From: F23-D06 sp045132055
GTDB lineage: Bacteria > Bacteroidota > Bacteroidia > Bacteroidales > WCHB1-69
NCBI GenBank assembly: GCA_045132055.1
Contig: JBGURP010000014.1
Coordinates: forward strand, 171,126-235,125
Length of the DNA: 64,000 nucleotides
Direction of reading: 5' to 3'
Below are positions 8,919-17,473 of the stretch, piece by piece; within the stretch, counting starts at the first letter, position 1, and each line of letters begins with the position of its first letter. A program made the translations under genes and the position numbers. The notes beneath the pieces were generated by a model that was not told the origin of the DNA, made no database searches, and worked only from the letters and a program-made list of their open reading frames with translations.

Positions 8919-10018
8919 AACGCATAGCCATCATCGGTGCGGGTGCCTCGGGGCTTTTTCTGGCCAAGAAATTGTCTGGAAAGAAGGATTTTGAGGTGGT
9001 TGTCTTCGAGAAAAACAAGCAGGCGGGCACCAAGTTGCGTGCGTCTGGTGGCGGCAAGTGCAATCTCTTCAACACATACGTGGATTCCGATTGCTACAAC
9101 AATGCCGAATTTGCGGAGAAACTGCTGCAAAAGGTCACGCCTGTGCGACTCCTGCAAGAGTTTGAGGATATGGGCCTGCGTATGATGGCCGACGAGGAAG
9201 GCCGGGTCTATCCGCTTTCCCAATTCTCGCAAACCGTGCTGGATGTGCTGATGGAGAATCTCTCTCCGAATGTCTGTATGGAAATGGAGCATGAGGTGCG
9301 GAAAATTACATCCCAAGATGGAAAATGGCTCTTAAATGATGATCCTGTGCCCTTTGATACGGTGGTTTGCGCCTCGGGTACGCCTGCCAATATGATTCCC
9401 AAGAACCGAAAGGACTACAATAGCTATTTAGCAAACTTTAACGTATCCATGGCTCCTTTCCAGCCCTCGTTGGTCGGGTTCAAGATCAAGGATTATCCCA
9501 AGATATTGTCGGGTTGCCGCGTGAAAGTGATTGCCTCGCTATATCAAAACGATCAGCTTATCCATGAAGAACCCGGCGAGGTCACCTTCAAAGATGATGG
9601 CATTTCTGGTATTGTAATCCTCAATTTATCAGCGTATTACAATCGATTGGAAGATAAACGCAATTGTTTCGTGGAACTGAATTTCCTCTATCTGGAGGAT
9701 GATTATGATGTAGCGGAGCATTTGCGGAAGCATCATTCCATGAAAGGCTTGCTGCATCCCAAGTTGAATGAGTTGTATGAGCGCCAGCCGTTTGATGTTA
9801 AAAAGTTTAAAATGGAAATAGAAGGCCTGTACGATTTGGCCTACGCGCAGGTGTGCCACGGTGGCATTGCCTTATCCGAAATCAACGATGATTTCTCCCT
9901 GAAACGCTTCCCAGGTGTGTATGTGATGGGTGAGATGCTGGATATGGACGGCATCTGCGGCGGATATAATCTTTTCTTCGCCTTTGCCTCAGCGCTGACA
10001 GTTTCAGAGAATGTGTAA
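8915..10018 (+). CDS. HI0933/YhiN-family FAD-dependent oxidoreductase
   Basis: 367-residue flavoprotein with an N-terminal FAD dinucleotide-binding motif (IIGAGASGLFLAKKL). It carries the family hallmark KLRASGGGKCNLFN (about 44-57), and the C-terminal GGYNLFFAFASAL holds the second FAD contact. Members include BaiN-type bile-acid reductases, but most are of unknown substrate, so no reaction is assigned. The start overlaps the gmk stop by four bases. It ends one base before the convergent meaB stop, leaving no room for a separate terminator. Confidence 0.85.
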   Translation: MKRIAIIGAGASGLFLAKKLSGKKDFEVVVFEKNKQAGTKLRASGGGKCNLFNTYVDSDCYNNAEFAEKLLQKVTPVRLLQEFEDMGLRMMADEEGRVYPLSQFSQTVLDVLMENLSPNVCMEMEHEVRKITSQDGKWLLNDDPVPFDTVVCASGTPANMIPKNRKDYNSYLANFNVSMAPFQPSLVGFKIKDYPKILSGCRVKVIASLYQNDQLIHEEPGEVTFKDDGISGIVILNLSAYYNRLEDKRNCFVELNFLYLEDDYDVAEHLRKHHSMKGLLHPKLNELYERQPFDVKKFKMEIEGLYDLAYAQVCHGGIALSEINDDFSLKRFPGVYVMGEMLDMDGICGGYNLFFAFASALTVSENV

Positions 10019-11080
10019 TTATTCCCCTTTTATTACCCTGCTTGCTGCCATGTAGGGGGAAATCCGCTTCTCGCGGATGAGGGGCAGCAGGCGCTCGATT
10101 TCCTGGGCTTTGGCCTCGTTGTTGTAGAAGTCGTTTTGCAGGGTGAAGTTGATCCAGTTGTAGAAGATGTTGACATTCTGCTCGGTGCGGTTTTTCTCGA
10201 AATAGCCGTTTGATTTGGTAAGTGCTTCGTATTGCAGGATCATGCTCCAAACCTTGTCGATGGCGAAACCCTCCAGGGCGGAGCAGATCTCCACGGGCAC
10301 GGTCCACTGGTTTTCGTTTTTCGGGAACAGTTTGAGAGCCGCGCGATACTGCGCCTGCGCACCGACGGCCTTGGCTTTGTTGTCACCGTCGGCCTTGTTG
10401 ATGATCAGTCCGTCTGCCATCTCCATGATGCCGCGCTTGATGCCCTGCAGCTCGTCGCCGGCACCAGCCAGCATCAGCAGCAGGAAGAAATCGACCATTG
10501 ACTTGACCACGGTCTCGGATTGTCCCACGCCGACGGTTTCCACGAGGATGACGTCAAATCCTGCGGCCTCGCACAGGATGATACTCTCGCGGGTCTTGCG
10601 CGCCACACCGCCCAGCGTGCTGCCGGAGGGCGAAGGGCGGATAAAGGCGTTGGGATCGACAGACAGAGCTTCCATACGGGTTTTGTCGCCCAAAATACTG
10701 CCCTTGGTGCGCTCGCTGCTGGGGTCGATGGCCAGCACTGCCAGCTTGTGCCCCATGCCGGTGAGCATGGTGCCGAACGACTCGATGAAGGTGCTCTTGC
10801 CTACGCCTGGCACGCCCGTGATGCCCACGCGCAATGAGTTGCCCGAGTGGGGGAGACAGCGCTCGATGATGGCCTGCGCCATCTCGAAATGGTCGGGATT
10901 GGCACTCTCAATCATGGTGATGGCACGGCTCAAGATGACACGGTCGCCCTTCAGGATGCCCTCCACGTAGTCGTCCAGCGACAACACACGACGTTTGTGC
11001 CGTGTGAGGTTCGGGTTCACCTGCATGGGCTGCTCGATGCCCTCGCGTTCCGTTAATGCTGATTGAAAGTCTTCTGCCAT
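10019..11080 (-). CDS. meaB: MeaB/ArgK-family GTPase (methylmalonyl-CoA mutase chaperone)
   Basis: 353-residue G3E-type GTPase that loads and protects the B12 cofactor of methylmalonyl-CoA mutase, an enzyme of the propionate-forming pathway common in Bacteroidales. Visible: Walker A GVPGVGKST (about 88-96), the EQ/ETVGVGQSE switch region (about 180), and the guanine-specificity motif NKADGDN. The mutase genes are not in this window. It sits six bases downstream of lon on the same strand and is probably co-transcribed. Confidence 0.92.
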   Translation of the reverse strand: MAEDFQSALTEREGIEQPMQVNPNLTRHKRRVLSLDDYVEGILKGDRVILSRAITMIESANPDHFEMAQAIIERCLPHSGNSLRVGITGVPGVGKSTFIESFGTMLTGMGHKLAVLAIDPSSERTKGSILGDKTRMEALSVDPNAFIRPSPSGSTLGGVARKTRESIILCEAAGFDVILVETVGVGQSETVVKSMVDFFLLLMLAGAGDELQGIKRGIMEMADGLIINKADGDNKAKAVGAQAQYRAALKLFPKNENQWTVPVEICSALEGFAIDKVWSMILQYEALTKSNGYFEKNRTEQNVNIFYNWINFTLQNDFYNNEAKAQEIERLLPLIREKRISPYMAASRVIKGE

Positions 11081-11086
11081 AATGTT

Positions 11087-13504
11087 TTATTTTCCGAAAT
11101 TGAATTCTACCGCCTCTTTCATGGAAGCGAAATAGTGGAAGGTCATGCCTTCGATGAAGTTCTCTTTGATGTCCTCGATGTCTTTGCGGTTCTCGTCCGA
11201 CATGACGATGTCGTAGATGCCGCTGCGTTTGGCGGCGAGGATTTTCTCCTTGATACCGCCTACAGGTAGCAGTTTGCCACGCAATGTAATCTCGCCCGTC
11301 ATGGCGATTTTGTCGCGCAGCGTCTTCTTCGTGAATGCGGAGATGAGCGCGGTGAGGATGGTGATGCCGGCGGAGGGGCCGTCCTTCGGCGTGGCGCCTT
11401 CGGGCACATGCACATGTACTTTGCTCTTCTCAAAAACTGCCGGATCAATGCCGAACTCGCTGGCGTGTGCTTTCAGGTACTCGTAAGCTATGGTGGCCGA
11501 CTCTTTCATCACATCGCCGAGGTTGCCGGTCATGGTGAGCTCGCCCTTGCCCGGGGAGGTCAGCGCCTCCACAAACAGGATTTCGCCACCCACGGCGGTC
11601 CAGGCCAAGCCCGTGGCTACGCCCGGCACGGAGTTGTCGAATGCCTTCTCCAATTGGAAAATGGGCGAGCCGAGCATCTCTTTGAGGTCCTCCGGTTGCA
11701 CTTTCTTCTCTATGCTGCCCTCTTGTACGAGTTTGGCGGCACGCTTGCGGATAATCTTCGCGATGGTGCGCTCCAATGTACGCACACCCGACTCGCGGGT
11801 GTATTCGCTGATGATATGCTCGATAGTCTTGTCGGGGAACTGGAGTTTGGATTTATCCAAGCCATTCTCTTTCAATTGTTTGGGTACGAGATGGTGCTTG
11901 GCGATTTGCAGTTTTTCCTCGGCCAAGTAGCCCGGAATCTCAATAATTTCCATACGGTCGCGCAGGGCGGGATGCACATTGCCGAGATCGTTGGCCGTTG
12001 CGATGAATAGCACGCGCGAGAGGTCGAAGGAGGTTTCCAAGTAGTTGTCATAGAAGGCGTTGTTCTGCTCGGGGTCCATCACTTCCAGTAGCGCGGCAGA
12101 AGGGTCGCCTTGCACGTTCATGCCCGTAATCTTGTCGATTTCGTCCAGCACGAACACTGGATTGGAGTAGCCGGCCTTGCGCATACTTTGGATGATACGG
12201 CCCGGCATGGCGCCGATGTAGGTCTTGCGGTGCCCGCGGATTTCGGACTCGTCGCGCAGACCGCCCAGCGATACGCGCACGTACTTGCGCCCGAGCGCCG
12301 CCGCTATGGACTTGCCCAAAGAGGTCTTACCGACCCCCGGAGGTCCGGCTAAACACAAAATCGGCGATTTCATGTCGCCTTTCAGTTTCAGAACCGCCAG
12401 ATATTCGATGATGCGCTCCTTGACTTTGTCCAGGCCGTAATGGTCTCTATCCAAGGTCTTTCGAGCTTTGTCTAAGTCAAAATTATCCTTGCTGAATTCG
12501 TTCCAGGGAAGGTCAACGAACAACTCCAAGTAGTTAAGTTGTACGGAGTAGTCGGGTGACATAGGGTTGGAACGTTGCAGTTTTTCCAGCTCTTTCTGGA
12601 AGAGTTCGGCTGTCTCCTTGTTCCATTTCTTTTTGGCGGCGCGCTGCTTGAGAGACTCCACGTCTTTTTCTGATGGAGTACCGCCCAGCTCTTCCTGAAT
12701 GGTCTTCATCTGCTGGTTCAGGAAATACTCGCGTTGCTGCTTGTCCAGCTCCTGCCGTGATTTGTCCTGAATCTGGTTCTTGAGCTCAATCATCTGCAGG
12801 TCGCGGTGCAGCAACTTGTGCACCTGTTTGGCGCGTTCCACGATGTCTTCGATTTCCAGGATGCGCTGTTTTTCTTCCACCGAGGCGGAGATGTTGGACG
12901 CCAGGAAATTGAGCAGAAATACATGGCTTTCGATGTTCTTCAGGGCGAACGAGGCCTCGCGCGGCATGTTGGAGGAGATTTTGATCATCCTCGTGGCCGT
13001 GTCGCGGATGGTGGAGATGAGCGCCTTGAAGTTTTTATCGTTGATGATACTTGGATCAAAGTCGTTGGAGTTGAAGGGAGAGGCGGTGCACTTGAAGTAG
13101 GGCTCAGTTTGGGTGAGCTCTTGGATAACGAAACGACGGATGCCTTGCACGATGATGGTCACGCCGCCGTCCGGCATGGTGATGTATTTGAGGATATGGG
13201 CCATGGTGCCCACTTTGTACAGGTCGTTGAGGGTAGGTTCTTCTACTTCGTTCACACGCTGGGCCACCACGCCGATGGGTTTGTTATTGCGGGAGTAGTC
13301 TTGCGACAACTTGATGGATTTGGTTCTGCCTACGCTGATGGGAATTACCATGCCCGGGAACAACAGCGTGTTACGCAAGGGCAACAGGGCGATTTCCTCC
13401 GGAATCTCCTCCGATCTCAGCCGCTCCTCGTCGTCCAGGGAAAACAAGGGGATGAAGTTGCTCTCATTGCCCATAAATTCCTCCAGAAGAGATATTTCTT
13501 TCAT
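11087..13504 (-). CDS. lon: ATP-dependent Lon protease
   Basis: Cytoplasmic AAA+ protease that degrades misfolded and regulatory proteins. It has about 805 residues from the ATG at 13504. The order is: N-terminal substrate domain (LPLRNTLLFPG), coiled coil, AAA+ module with Walker A GPPGVGKTS, and protease domain with the catalytic serine in KDGPSAGI and the catalytic lysine in GGIKEK. The 21 codons upstream of this ATG are open but include the rpmE2 terminator. A C-terminal extension is absent. A promoter lies 60 bases upstream, overlapped by the terminator of rpmE2. Confidence 0.96.
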   Translation of the reverse strand: MKEISLLEEFMGNESNFIPLFSLDDEERLRSEEIPEEIALLPLRNTLLFPGMVIPISVGRTKSIKLSQDYSRNNKPIGVVAQRVNEVEEPTLNDLYKVGTMAHILKYITMPDGGVTIIVQGIRRFVIQELTQTEPYFKCTASPFNSNDFDPSIINDKNFKALISTIRDTATRMIKISSNMPREASFALKNIESHVFLLNFLASNISASVEEKQRILEIEDIVERAKQVHKLLHRDLQMIELKNQIQDKSRQELDKQQREYFLNQQMKTIQEELGGTPSEKDVESLKQRAAKKKWNKETAELFQKELEKLQRSNPMSPDYSVQLNYLELFVDLPWNEFSKDNFDLDKARKTLDRDHYGLDKVKERIIEYLAVLKLKGDMKSPILCLAGPPGVGKTSLGKSIAAALGRKYVRVSLGGLRDESEIRGHRKTYIGAMPGRIIQSMRKAGYSNPVFVLDEIDKITGMNVQGDPSAALLEVMDPEQNNAFYDNYLETSFDLSRVLFIATANDLGNVHPALRDRMEIIEIPGYLAEEKLQIAKHHLVPKQLKENGLDKSKLQFPDKTIEHIISEYTRESGVRTLERTIAKIIRKRAAKLVQEGSIEKKVQPEDLKEMLGSPIFQLEKAFDNSVPGVATGLAWTAVGGEILFVEALTSPGKGELTMTGNLGDVMKESATIAYEYLKAHASEFGIDPAVFEKSKVHVHVPEGATPKDGPSAGITILTALISAFTKKTLRDKIAMTGEITLRGKLLPVGGIKEKILAAKRSGIYDIVMSDENRKDIEDIKENFIEGMTFHYFASMKEAVEFNFGK

Positions 13505-13524
13505 AAATAGTCCTAAGTTTAGAT

Positions 13525-13564
13525 AAAAAAAACTGACCATTTTTGTGATAACAAAAATGGTCAG
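13525..13564 (-). terminator. Intrinsic terminator of rpmE2, overlapping the lon transcription start
   Basis: A perfect 14-bp inverted repeat (CTGACCATTTTTGT at 13533-13546 and its complement at 13551-13564) encloses a four-base loop. On the minus strand it is followed by eight T (13532-13525). It lies 22 bases after the rpmE2 stop. The lon -7 element directly abuts it, so lon transcripts should begin inside the stem. Confidence 0.85.
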
Positions 13565-13572
13565 CAAAAGTA
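13565..13572 (-). promoter_or_regulatory. lon promoter -7 element
   Basis: TACTTTTG on the minus strand fits TAnnTTTG, 60 bases upstream of the lon ATG. It directly touches the upstream arm of the rpmE2 terminator, and transcription is expected to start about six or seven bases into that arm. Confidence 0.55.
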
Positions 13573-13586
13573 CAAAATATTATGGA

Positions 13587-13856
13587 TTATTTGGATTTGT
13601 TACCATCCAAGTGGCGAGCATATTTGCTGCGGAACTTATCGACACGACCGGCGGTGTCAACCAATTTCATCTTACCCGTGAAGAAGGGGTGAGAAGTGTT
13701 GGAAATTTCAAGTTTCACCAAGGGATACTCGTTGCCGTCTTCCCATTGAATGGTGTCTTTCGTGGCGACTGTGGACTTTGTCAAAAATGCGTAATCGTTT
13801 GACATATCCTTAAATACGACAGTTCTATACTCTTTCGGATGGATATCTTTTTTCAT
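13587..13856 (-). CDS. rpmE2: 50S ribosomal protein L31, type B
   Basis: 89-residue ribosomal protein starting MKKDIHPKEYRTVVF. It has the type B features STKSTV and SHPFFTGK and lacks the CxxC zinc ligands of type A. The longer open frame upstream lacks family similarity and contains the promoter, so the ATG at 13856 is preferred. It is monocistronic, with its own promoter and a strong terminator. Confidence 0.95.
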   Translation of the reverse strand: MKKDIHPKEYRTVVFKDMSNDYAFLTKSTVATKDTIQWEDGNEYPLVKLEISNTSHPFFTGKMKLVDTAGRVDKFRSKYARHLDGNKSK

Positions 13857-13893
13857 TTCTCTATAATTTATATTGCCTAAAAATTTTGGACTG

Positions 13894-13901
13894 CAAAAAT
13901 A
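13894..13901 (-). promoter_or_regulatory. rpmE2 promoter -7 element
   Basis: TATTTTTG on the minus strand fits TAnnTTTG, 37 bases upstream of the rpmE2 start codon. Confidence 0.55.
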
Positions 13902-13954
13902 CACTTTTTTTGATATAATCAACAACAGGAAGTGAATTTATTTTTCAGTTGCCG

Positions 13955-14914
13955 TTATTTTACTCTAAGTTTCTGTCCTTCAGATATTTTATCGGGATTT
14001 TCAAGATTGTTTAATTTCAGTATCTTGTCCGTAGTGGTATGATAATCCAGTGCTATTCGGTATAAACTCTCTCCTTTTTTGACGATATGATATTGTCCAA
14101 GGCCGTTGTTGGTATCAAAATCGAGGACTGTTTTGGTGGGGGTGGAGGTTTGCTGTGTTGTCCCCGAAGCATGGGTCGCATCTGTGGGCACGATTCTGAA
14201 ATCGGCCGGCGTCAGCGACAGTGTATTGCGTAGCAGATCCTCCTCGTCGAAATCTATCATCAGGGCGGGATCGAAAGGCTCGTTCATGAAGCGGGTCTCG
14301 AAGTGCAGGGTGCACTCTTTTACGTTGCCGCTTTTGCCAGCTTGGCCAATCACGTCGCCGGCGTTCACCATCTGGCCGGGCTTCACACAAAGTTTGTCTA
14401 GATGCGCATACACGGTTTCCAGTCCGTTATAGTGCCGCACCACGACCATAAGCCCGTATGCACCGTAGTATTTAGCCATGCGCACCACGCCGTCGAAGCA
14501 GCATTTTACCAACGTCTGATAGTCCACAACGAGATCCACGCCCGGGTGGAAGTCGCCCCGTTTGGTTAGGCCGTAGGGTAGGGTAATCTCATCGTACATG
14601 CAAGGGAAGATGAAATTGTGGTTGCCATCTTGTACCAAAAGCAGCATCAGGCGGTCGTTGGCGAAAGGAATGTCCAGTGCGCGGCTCCGGAGGTGCTGCA
14701 CGTCCCAATAGCGGTCGTATAGGCTGTAGGCTGGAATTTGGTAGGTCTCGCTGATGGACGGGTATGCTGCGTTGAGAATGAGCATGGTGGAGTCTGTGGG
14801 CACCATCGCCGTGTCTTTCAAGGCGATGTTTTGCGTGTATTCGGTCACATCAAGGGCTTGTCCCACTACAGTGAGACTGCACATACAACATAATATGACC
14901 CAAAGACGCTTCAT
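13955..14914 (-). CDS. Secreted M23-type peptidase with C-terminal LysM domain; one catalytic histidine replaced
   Basis: From the ATG at 14914 the protein has 319 residues, with a signal peptide (MKRLWVILCCMCSLTVVGQA). A LytM/M23 domain occupies the middle and a LysM peptidoglycan-binding domain (HIVKKGESLYRIALDYHTTT) the C-terminus. The zinc ligands HPGVD and the final His of the HxH motif are kept, as is the catalytic His in YAHLD. The first His of HxH is a threonine (CTLHFE), so hydrolysis may be weak or lost, as in EnvC/NlpD-type amidase activators. It is the last gene of the capD operon. Confidence 0.82.
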   Translation of the reverse strand: MKRLWVILCCMCSLTVVGQALDVTEYTQNIALKDTAMVPTDSTMLILNAAYPSISETYQIPAYSLYDRYWDVQHLRSRALDIPFANDRLMLLLVQDGNHNFIFPCMYDEITLPYGLTKRGDFHPGVDLVVDYQTLVKCCFDGVVRMAKYYGAYGLMVVVRHYNGLETVYAHLDKLCVKPGQMVNAGDVIGQAGKSGNVKECTLHFETRFMNEPFDPALMIDFDEEDLLRNTLSLTPADFRIVPTDATHASGTTQQTSTPTKTVLDFDTNNGLGQYHIVKKGESLYRIALDYHTTTDKILKLNNLENPDKISEGQKLRVK

Positions 14915-14918
14915 CACG

Positions 14919-15404
14919 CTATTTTTCTTTGATTTGTTCCAATATGTTGGAGGTGGAGAATCCGTCCACAAAGGGGATGGTCAGCACTTGGCCGCCCCGC
15001 GCGCGCACGAAGTCGCCGCCCACGATGTTGTCAATTTGGTAATCCCCGCCCTTCACTAGGATGTCGGGTTTTACTTGTGTAATAATATTATAAGGTGTGT
15101 CCTCATCGAAGAACACGACATAATCCACGGATTCCAGTGCCGCCAATACGAGCGCGCGGGCGTCCTGCGCATTCACAGGCCGGTTGGGGCCTTTCAGCCG
15201 CCGAACGGAGGCATCGGTGTTCAACCCAATCACCAGCACATCGCCCATTGCTTTTGCCTGCGCCAGATAGGTCACGTGCCCGACATGCAGCAAATCGAAG
15301 CATCCGTTGGTGAACACGATTTTCTGCCGGTGCAGTTCTTCCTCGCGCTCAGTAAAAAAACTGGGCTCAACAATCTTGTTCCGAATCTGTTCCAGGGCAT
15401 TCAT
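14919..15404 (-). CDS. D-glycero-beta-D-manno-heptose 1-phosphate adenylyltransferase (HldE C-terminal-type)
   Basis: 161-residue cytidylyltransferase-fold enzyme that makes ADP-heptose for lipopolysaccharide core. Visible: the nucleotide-binding signature GCFDLLHVGH (about 34-43), LKGPNRPVN, and the ISSTS-like GFSTSNIL near the C-terminus. Only the adenylyltransferase half of HldE is present; the sugar kinase domain must be a separate gene elsewhere. It lies five bases downstream of the preceding membrane protein gene and four bases before the M23 gene. Confidence 0.88.
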   Translation of the reverse strand: MNALEQIRNKIVEPSFFTEREEELHRQKIVFTNGCFDLLHVGHVTYLAQAKAMGDVLVIGLNTDASVRRLKGPNRPVNAQDARALVLAALESVDYVVFFDEDTPYNIITQVKPDILVKGGDYQIDNIVGGDFVRARGGQVLTIPFVDGFSTSNILEQIKEK

Positions 15405-15409
15405 GGTAA

Positions 15410-16480
15410 TTATAGGTTTAGATTAATGGTGGAATCTTTTTTCTTGTAGAAGGATGACAGGAAAAGGGATGCGAAGCCTACGCCCACGGAGACAAAGGTT
15501 TGCAGGAGCCAGCCAATCCAGCCGGCGGCGAGACCGTGCGTGTAATTCACTCCGTACATCAGCAAGATACCGGCGGTGATGAGTGGATAGGAGCCCAGAC
15601 CGCCCTGTGAAATGATAAAGGCGATGGTGCCAAAAGTGAGTACGGCCAATGCTGCGCCAGGGCCCAGACCATGCAGATACGGGATGGCGAAGAAGCAGAG
15701 AAATGTACCCAGATAGTAGCATATCCACATAATGGCAGTCCAGAAGATGTAATGGCCTGGGTGGGGGAGGTCCTTGATGGAGATTATGCCCTGCCAGAGG
15801 CCAATGAAGAAATTGCGCATTTTTCTGTACCAGGCGAATTTCATCCACCATTTCCGGGTCAATCTGAAAAGCAGATAAAACAATAAAATAGTACCTATCA
15901 GTATGTAAATGAAGTAGTTGCCAATGATAGACAATCCTTTCTGTTCCATCCACATGCCTACTGACATTTGGGTTTCGTGGTCGATGATGACATTGGAGAG
16001 CATGCCCGTGTTCATGGCAATGACCACCAGCAGAAGGGCAAGCCAGCAGATGATGTCCACGGCGCGTTCAGTGAGTACGGTGCCGAGCGATTTCTGGAAG
16101 GGCACATTCTCAAAGCGTTGGAGAAAAGAGCAGCGCAAAACCTCACCTAACCTTGGTAATGCCAGATTGGCTAGATAGCACACCATCACGGAGTAAAACA
16201 CCATGGAGAAGCGTGGTTTGTATCCCAGCGGCTCTATGAGAATCTTTGCCCGTACGGCACGGGCGATGTCCGCAATGATGGCCATAACCGCGGCGCAGGC
16301 CAGGAGCGCCCAGCAACGGGGCTGATTTATGCTGCCCATGGATTGCCAAATGGCCCGCATGTCGTCTTTGGACAAAGAACGGAGCGAGAGCCAAATAAAG
16401 AAAACGCCCAGGCCCACAAACAAAATGAATTGCAGGATGGTGACCAGTATGCTTTTCTTCTTAGGTTGTATGTTTTCCAT
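15410..16480 (-). CDS. Lysylphosphatidylglycerol synthetase/flippase-like integral membrane protein (UPF0104)
   Basis: 356 residues from the ATG at 16480, with about eight hydrophobic segments. The family pattern SLRSLSKDD...AVRAKILIEPLGYKP occurs in the N-terminal half, and GGLGSYPLITAGILLMYG in the C-terminal half. This AglD/YbhN/MprF-transmembrane family flips or modifies lipid-linked substrates, or is of unknown role. Its place between a sugar oxidase and a heptose gene suggests envelope glycan assembly. Confidence 0.8.
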   Translation of the reverse strand: MENIQPKKKSILVTILQFILFVGLGVFFIWLSLRSLSKDDMRAIWQSMGSINQPRCWALLACAAVMAIIADIARAVRAKILIEPLGYKPRFSMVFYSVMVCYLANLALPRLGEVLRCSFLQRFENVPFQKSLGTVLTERAVDIICWLALLLVVIAMNTGMLSNVIIDHETQMSVGMWMEQKGLSIIGNYFIYILIGTILLFYLLFRLTRKWWMKFAWYRKMRNFFIGLWQGIISIKDLPHPGHYIFWTAIMWICYYLGTFLCFFAIPYLHGLGPGAALAVLTFGTIAFIISQGGLGSYPLITAGILLMYGVNYTHGLAAGWIGWLLQTFVSVGVGFASLFLSSFYKKKDSTINLNL

Positions 16481-16498
16481 CTTCAAGCAAACTATTCG

Positions 16499-17470
16499 TT
16501 ATACAATCCAACCAAACGGGTGCGGTTCCAGTGGAAGATTAGCCAGCGGATGGTAATCGCCTACCAACCCGACCGGTTGGGCGTTGCGGATGTCATAAAC
16601 TATCTGGATGCAGTTCCTCACCTCGTCCAGTCCAAAACCTTGGCCGGCGAGAATCTTGCGGTAACTTTCAGTGTGCAGGTCGGTGAAACCGTTGCTGAAT
16701 TCGAACTCCTCGTCGCCGATGGTGATGGAGCGGAAGGTGCGTTGACCTTTTGCGGCCACCTCCGGCGGGAGCGTCTTGGCGTTGATGCTCAAGAAATAGC
16801 GCACGCGAGCTTTCTGAAAGCGGATAAAACCTGCCAAACGGTCGTGCGAGGAGATGTGGACGATGTTTTCCTGCACTTCGCCGAACAGATAGGCCAGCAT
16901 GTCATAGAAATGGATGCCGATGTTGGTGGCGATGCCGCCGCTCTTCTTCACATCACCCTTCCAGGAAGTGTAGTACCACTTGCCACGGGAAGTGATGTAA
17001 GTTAAATCCACGTCATAGACCTTATCCTGCGGTCCTTCGTCAATCTTTTTCTTCAAAGCAATGACAGAAGGATGCAGACGCAGTTGGAGGATGTTGTTGA
17101 CGCGATGGCCAGTCTCCTGTTCCACACGCTGCAACGCATCGATATTCCAGGGATTCAGCACCAAAGGCTTCTCGCAAATCACATCGCAGCCCAGCCTCAG
17201 CGCGTAGCGCGTGTGCGAGTCGTGCAGGTAGTTGGGCGTGCAAACGGAGATAATGTCGATTTTGTCCGGCGTGTTCTTGATCTTGGTGCAGTGGCGGTCG
17301 AACAGCTCCTGCTCCGTGAAGAAATCGGCATTGGGGAAAAAGCTGTCGATGATACCCACGCTGTCGCTGATATCGTACGCGGCCACCAGATTGTTGCCAG
17401 TCTCCTTGATGGCCTGCAGGTGCCTTGGGGCAACAAAACCGCCCAGTCCGATGATGGCGAAGTTCTTCAT
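16499..17470 (-). CDS. Gfo/Idh/MocA-family sugar oxidase, WbpB/WlbA-like
   Basis: 323 residues. The N-terminus MKNFAIIGLGGFVAPRHLQAI, followed by NNLVAAYDISDSVGIIDSFFP, is typical of UDP-N-acetyl-2-amino-2-deoxyglucuronate 3-oxidases (WbpB, WlbA, BplA). These use tightly bound NAD to form the 3-keto sugar for 2,3-diamino-uronic acids. EKPLVLNP (about 97) holds the catalytic lysine. Its usual partners, a UDP-GlcNAc 6-dehydrogenase and an aminotransferase, are not in the window. It starts three bases downstream of the capD stop. Confidence 0.85.
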   Translation of the reverse strand: MKNFAIIGLGGFVAPRHLQAIKETGNNLVAAYDISDSVGIIDSFFPNADFFTEQELFDRHCTKIKNTPDKIDIISVCTPNYLHDSHTRYALRLGCDVICEKPLVLNPWNIDALQRVEQETGHRVNNILQLRLHPSVIALKKKIDEGPQDKVYDVDLTYITSRGKWYYTSWKGDVKKSGGIATNIGIHFYDMLAYLFGEVQENIVHISSHDRLAGFIRFQKARVRYFLSINAKTLPPEVAAKGQRTFRSITIGDEEFEFSNGFTDLHTESYRKILAGQGFGLDEVRNCIQIVYDIRNAQPVGLVGDYHPLANLPLEPHPFGWIV

Positions 17471-17473
17471 GCG

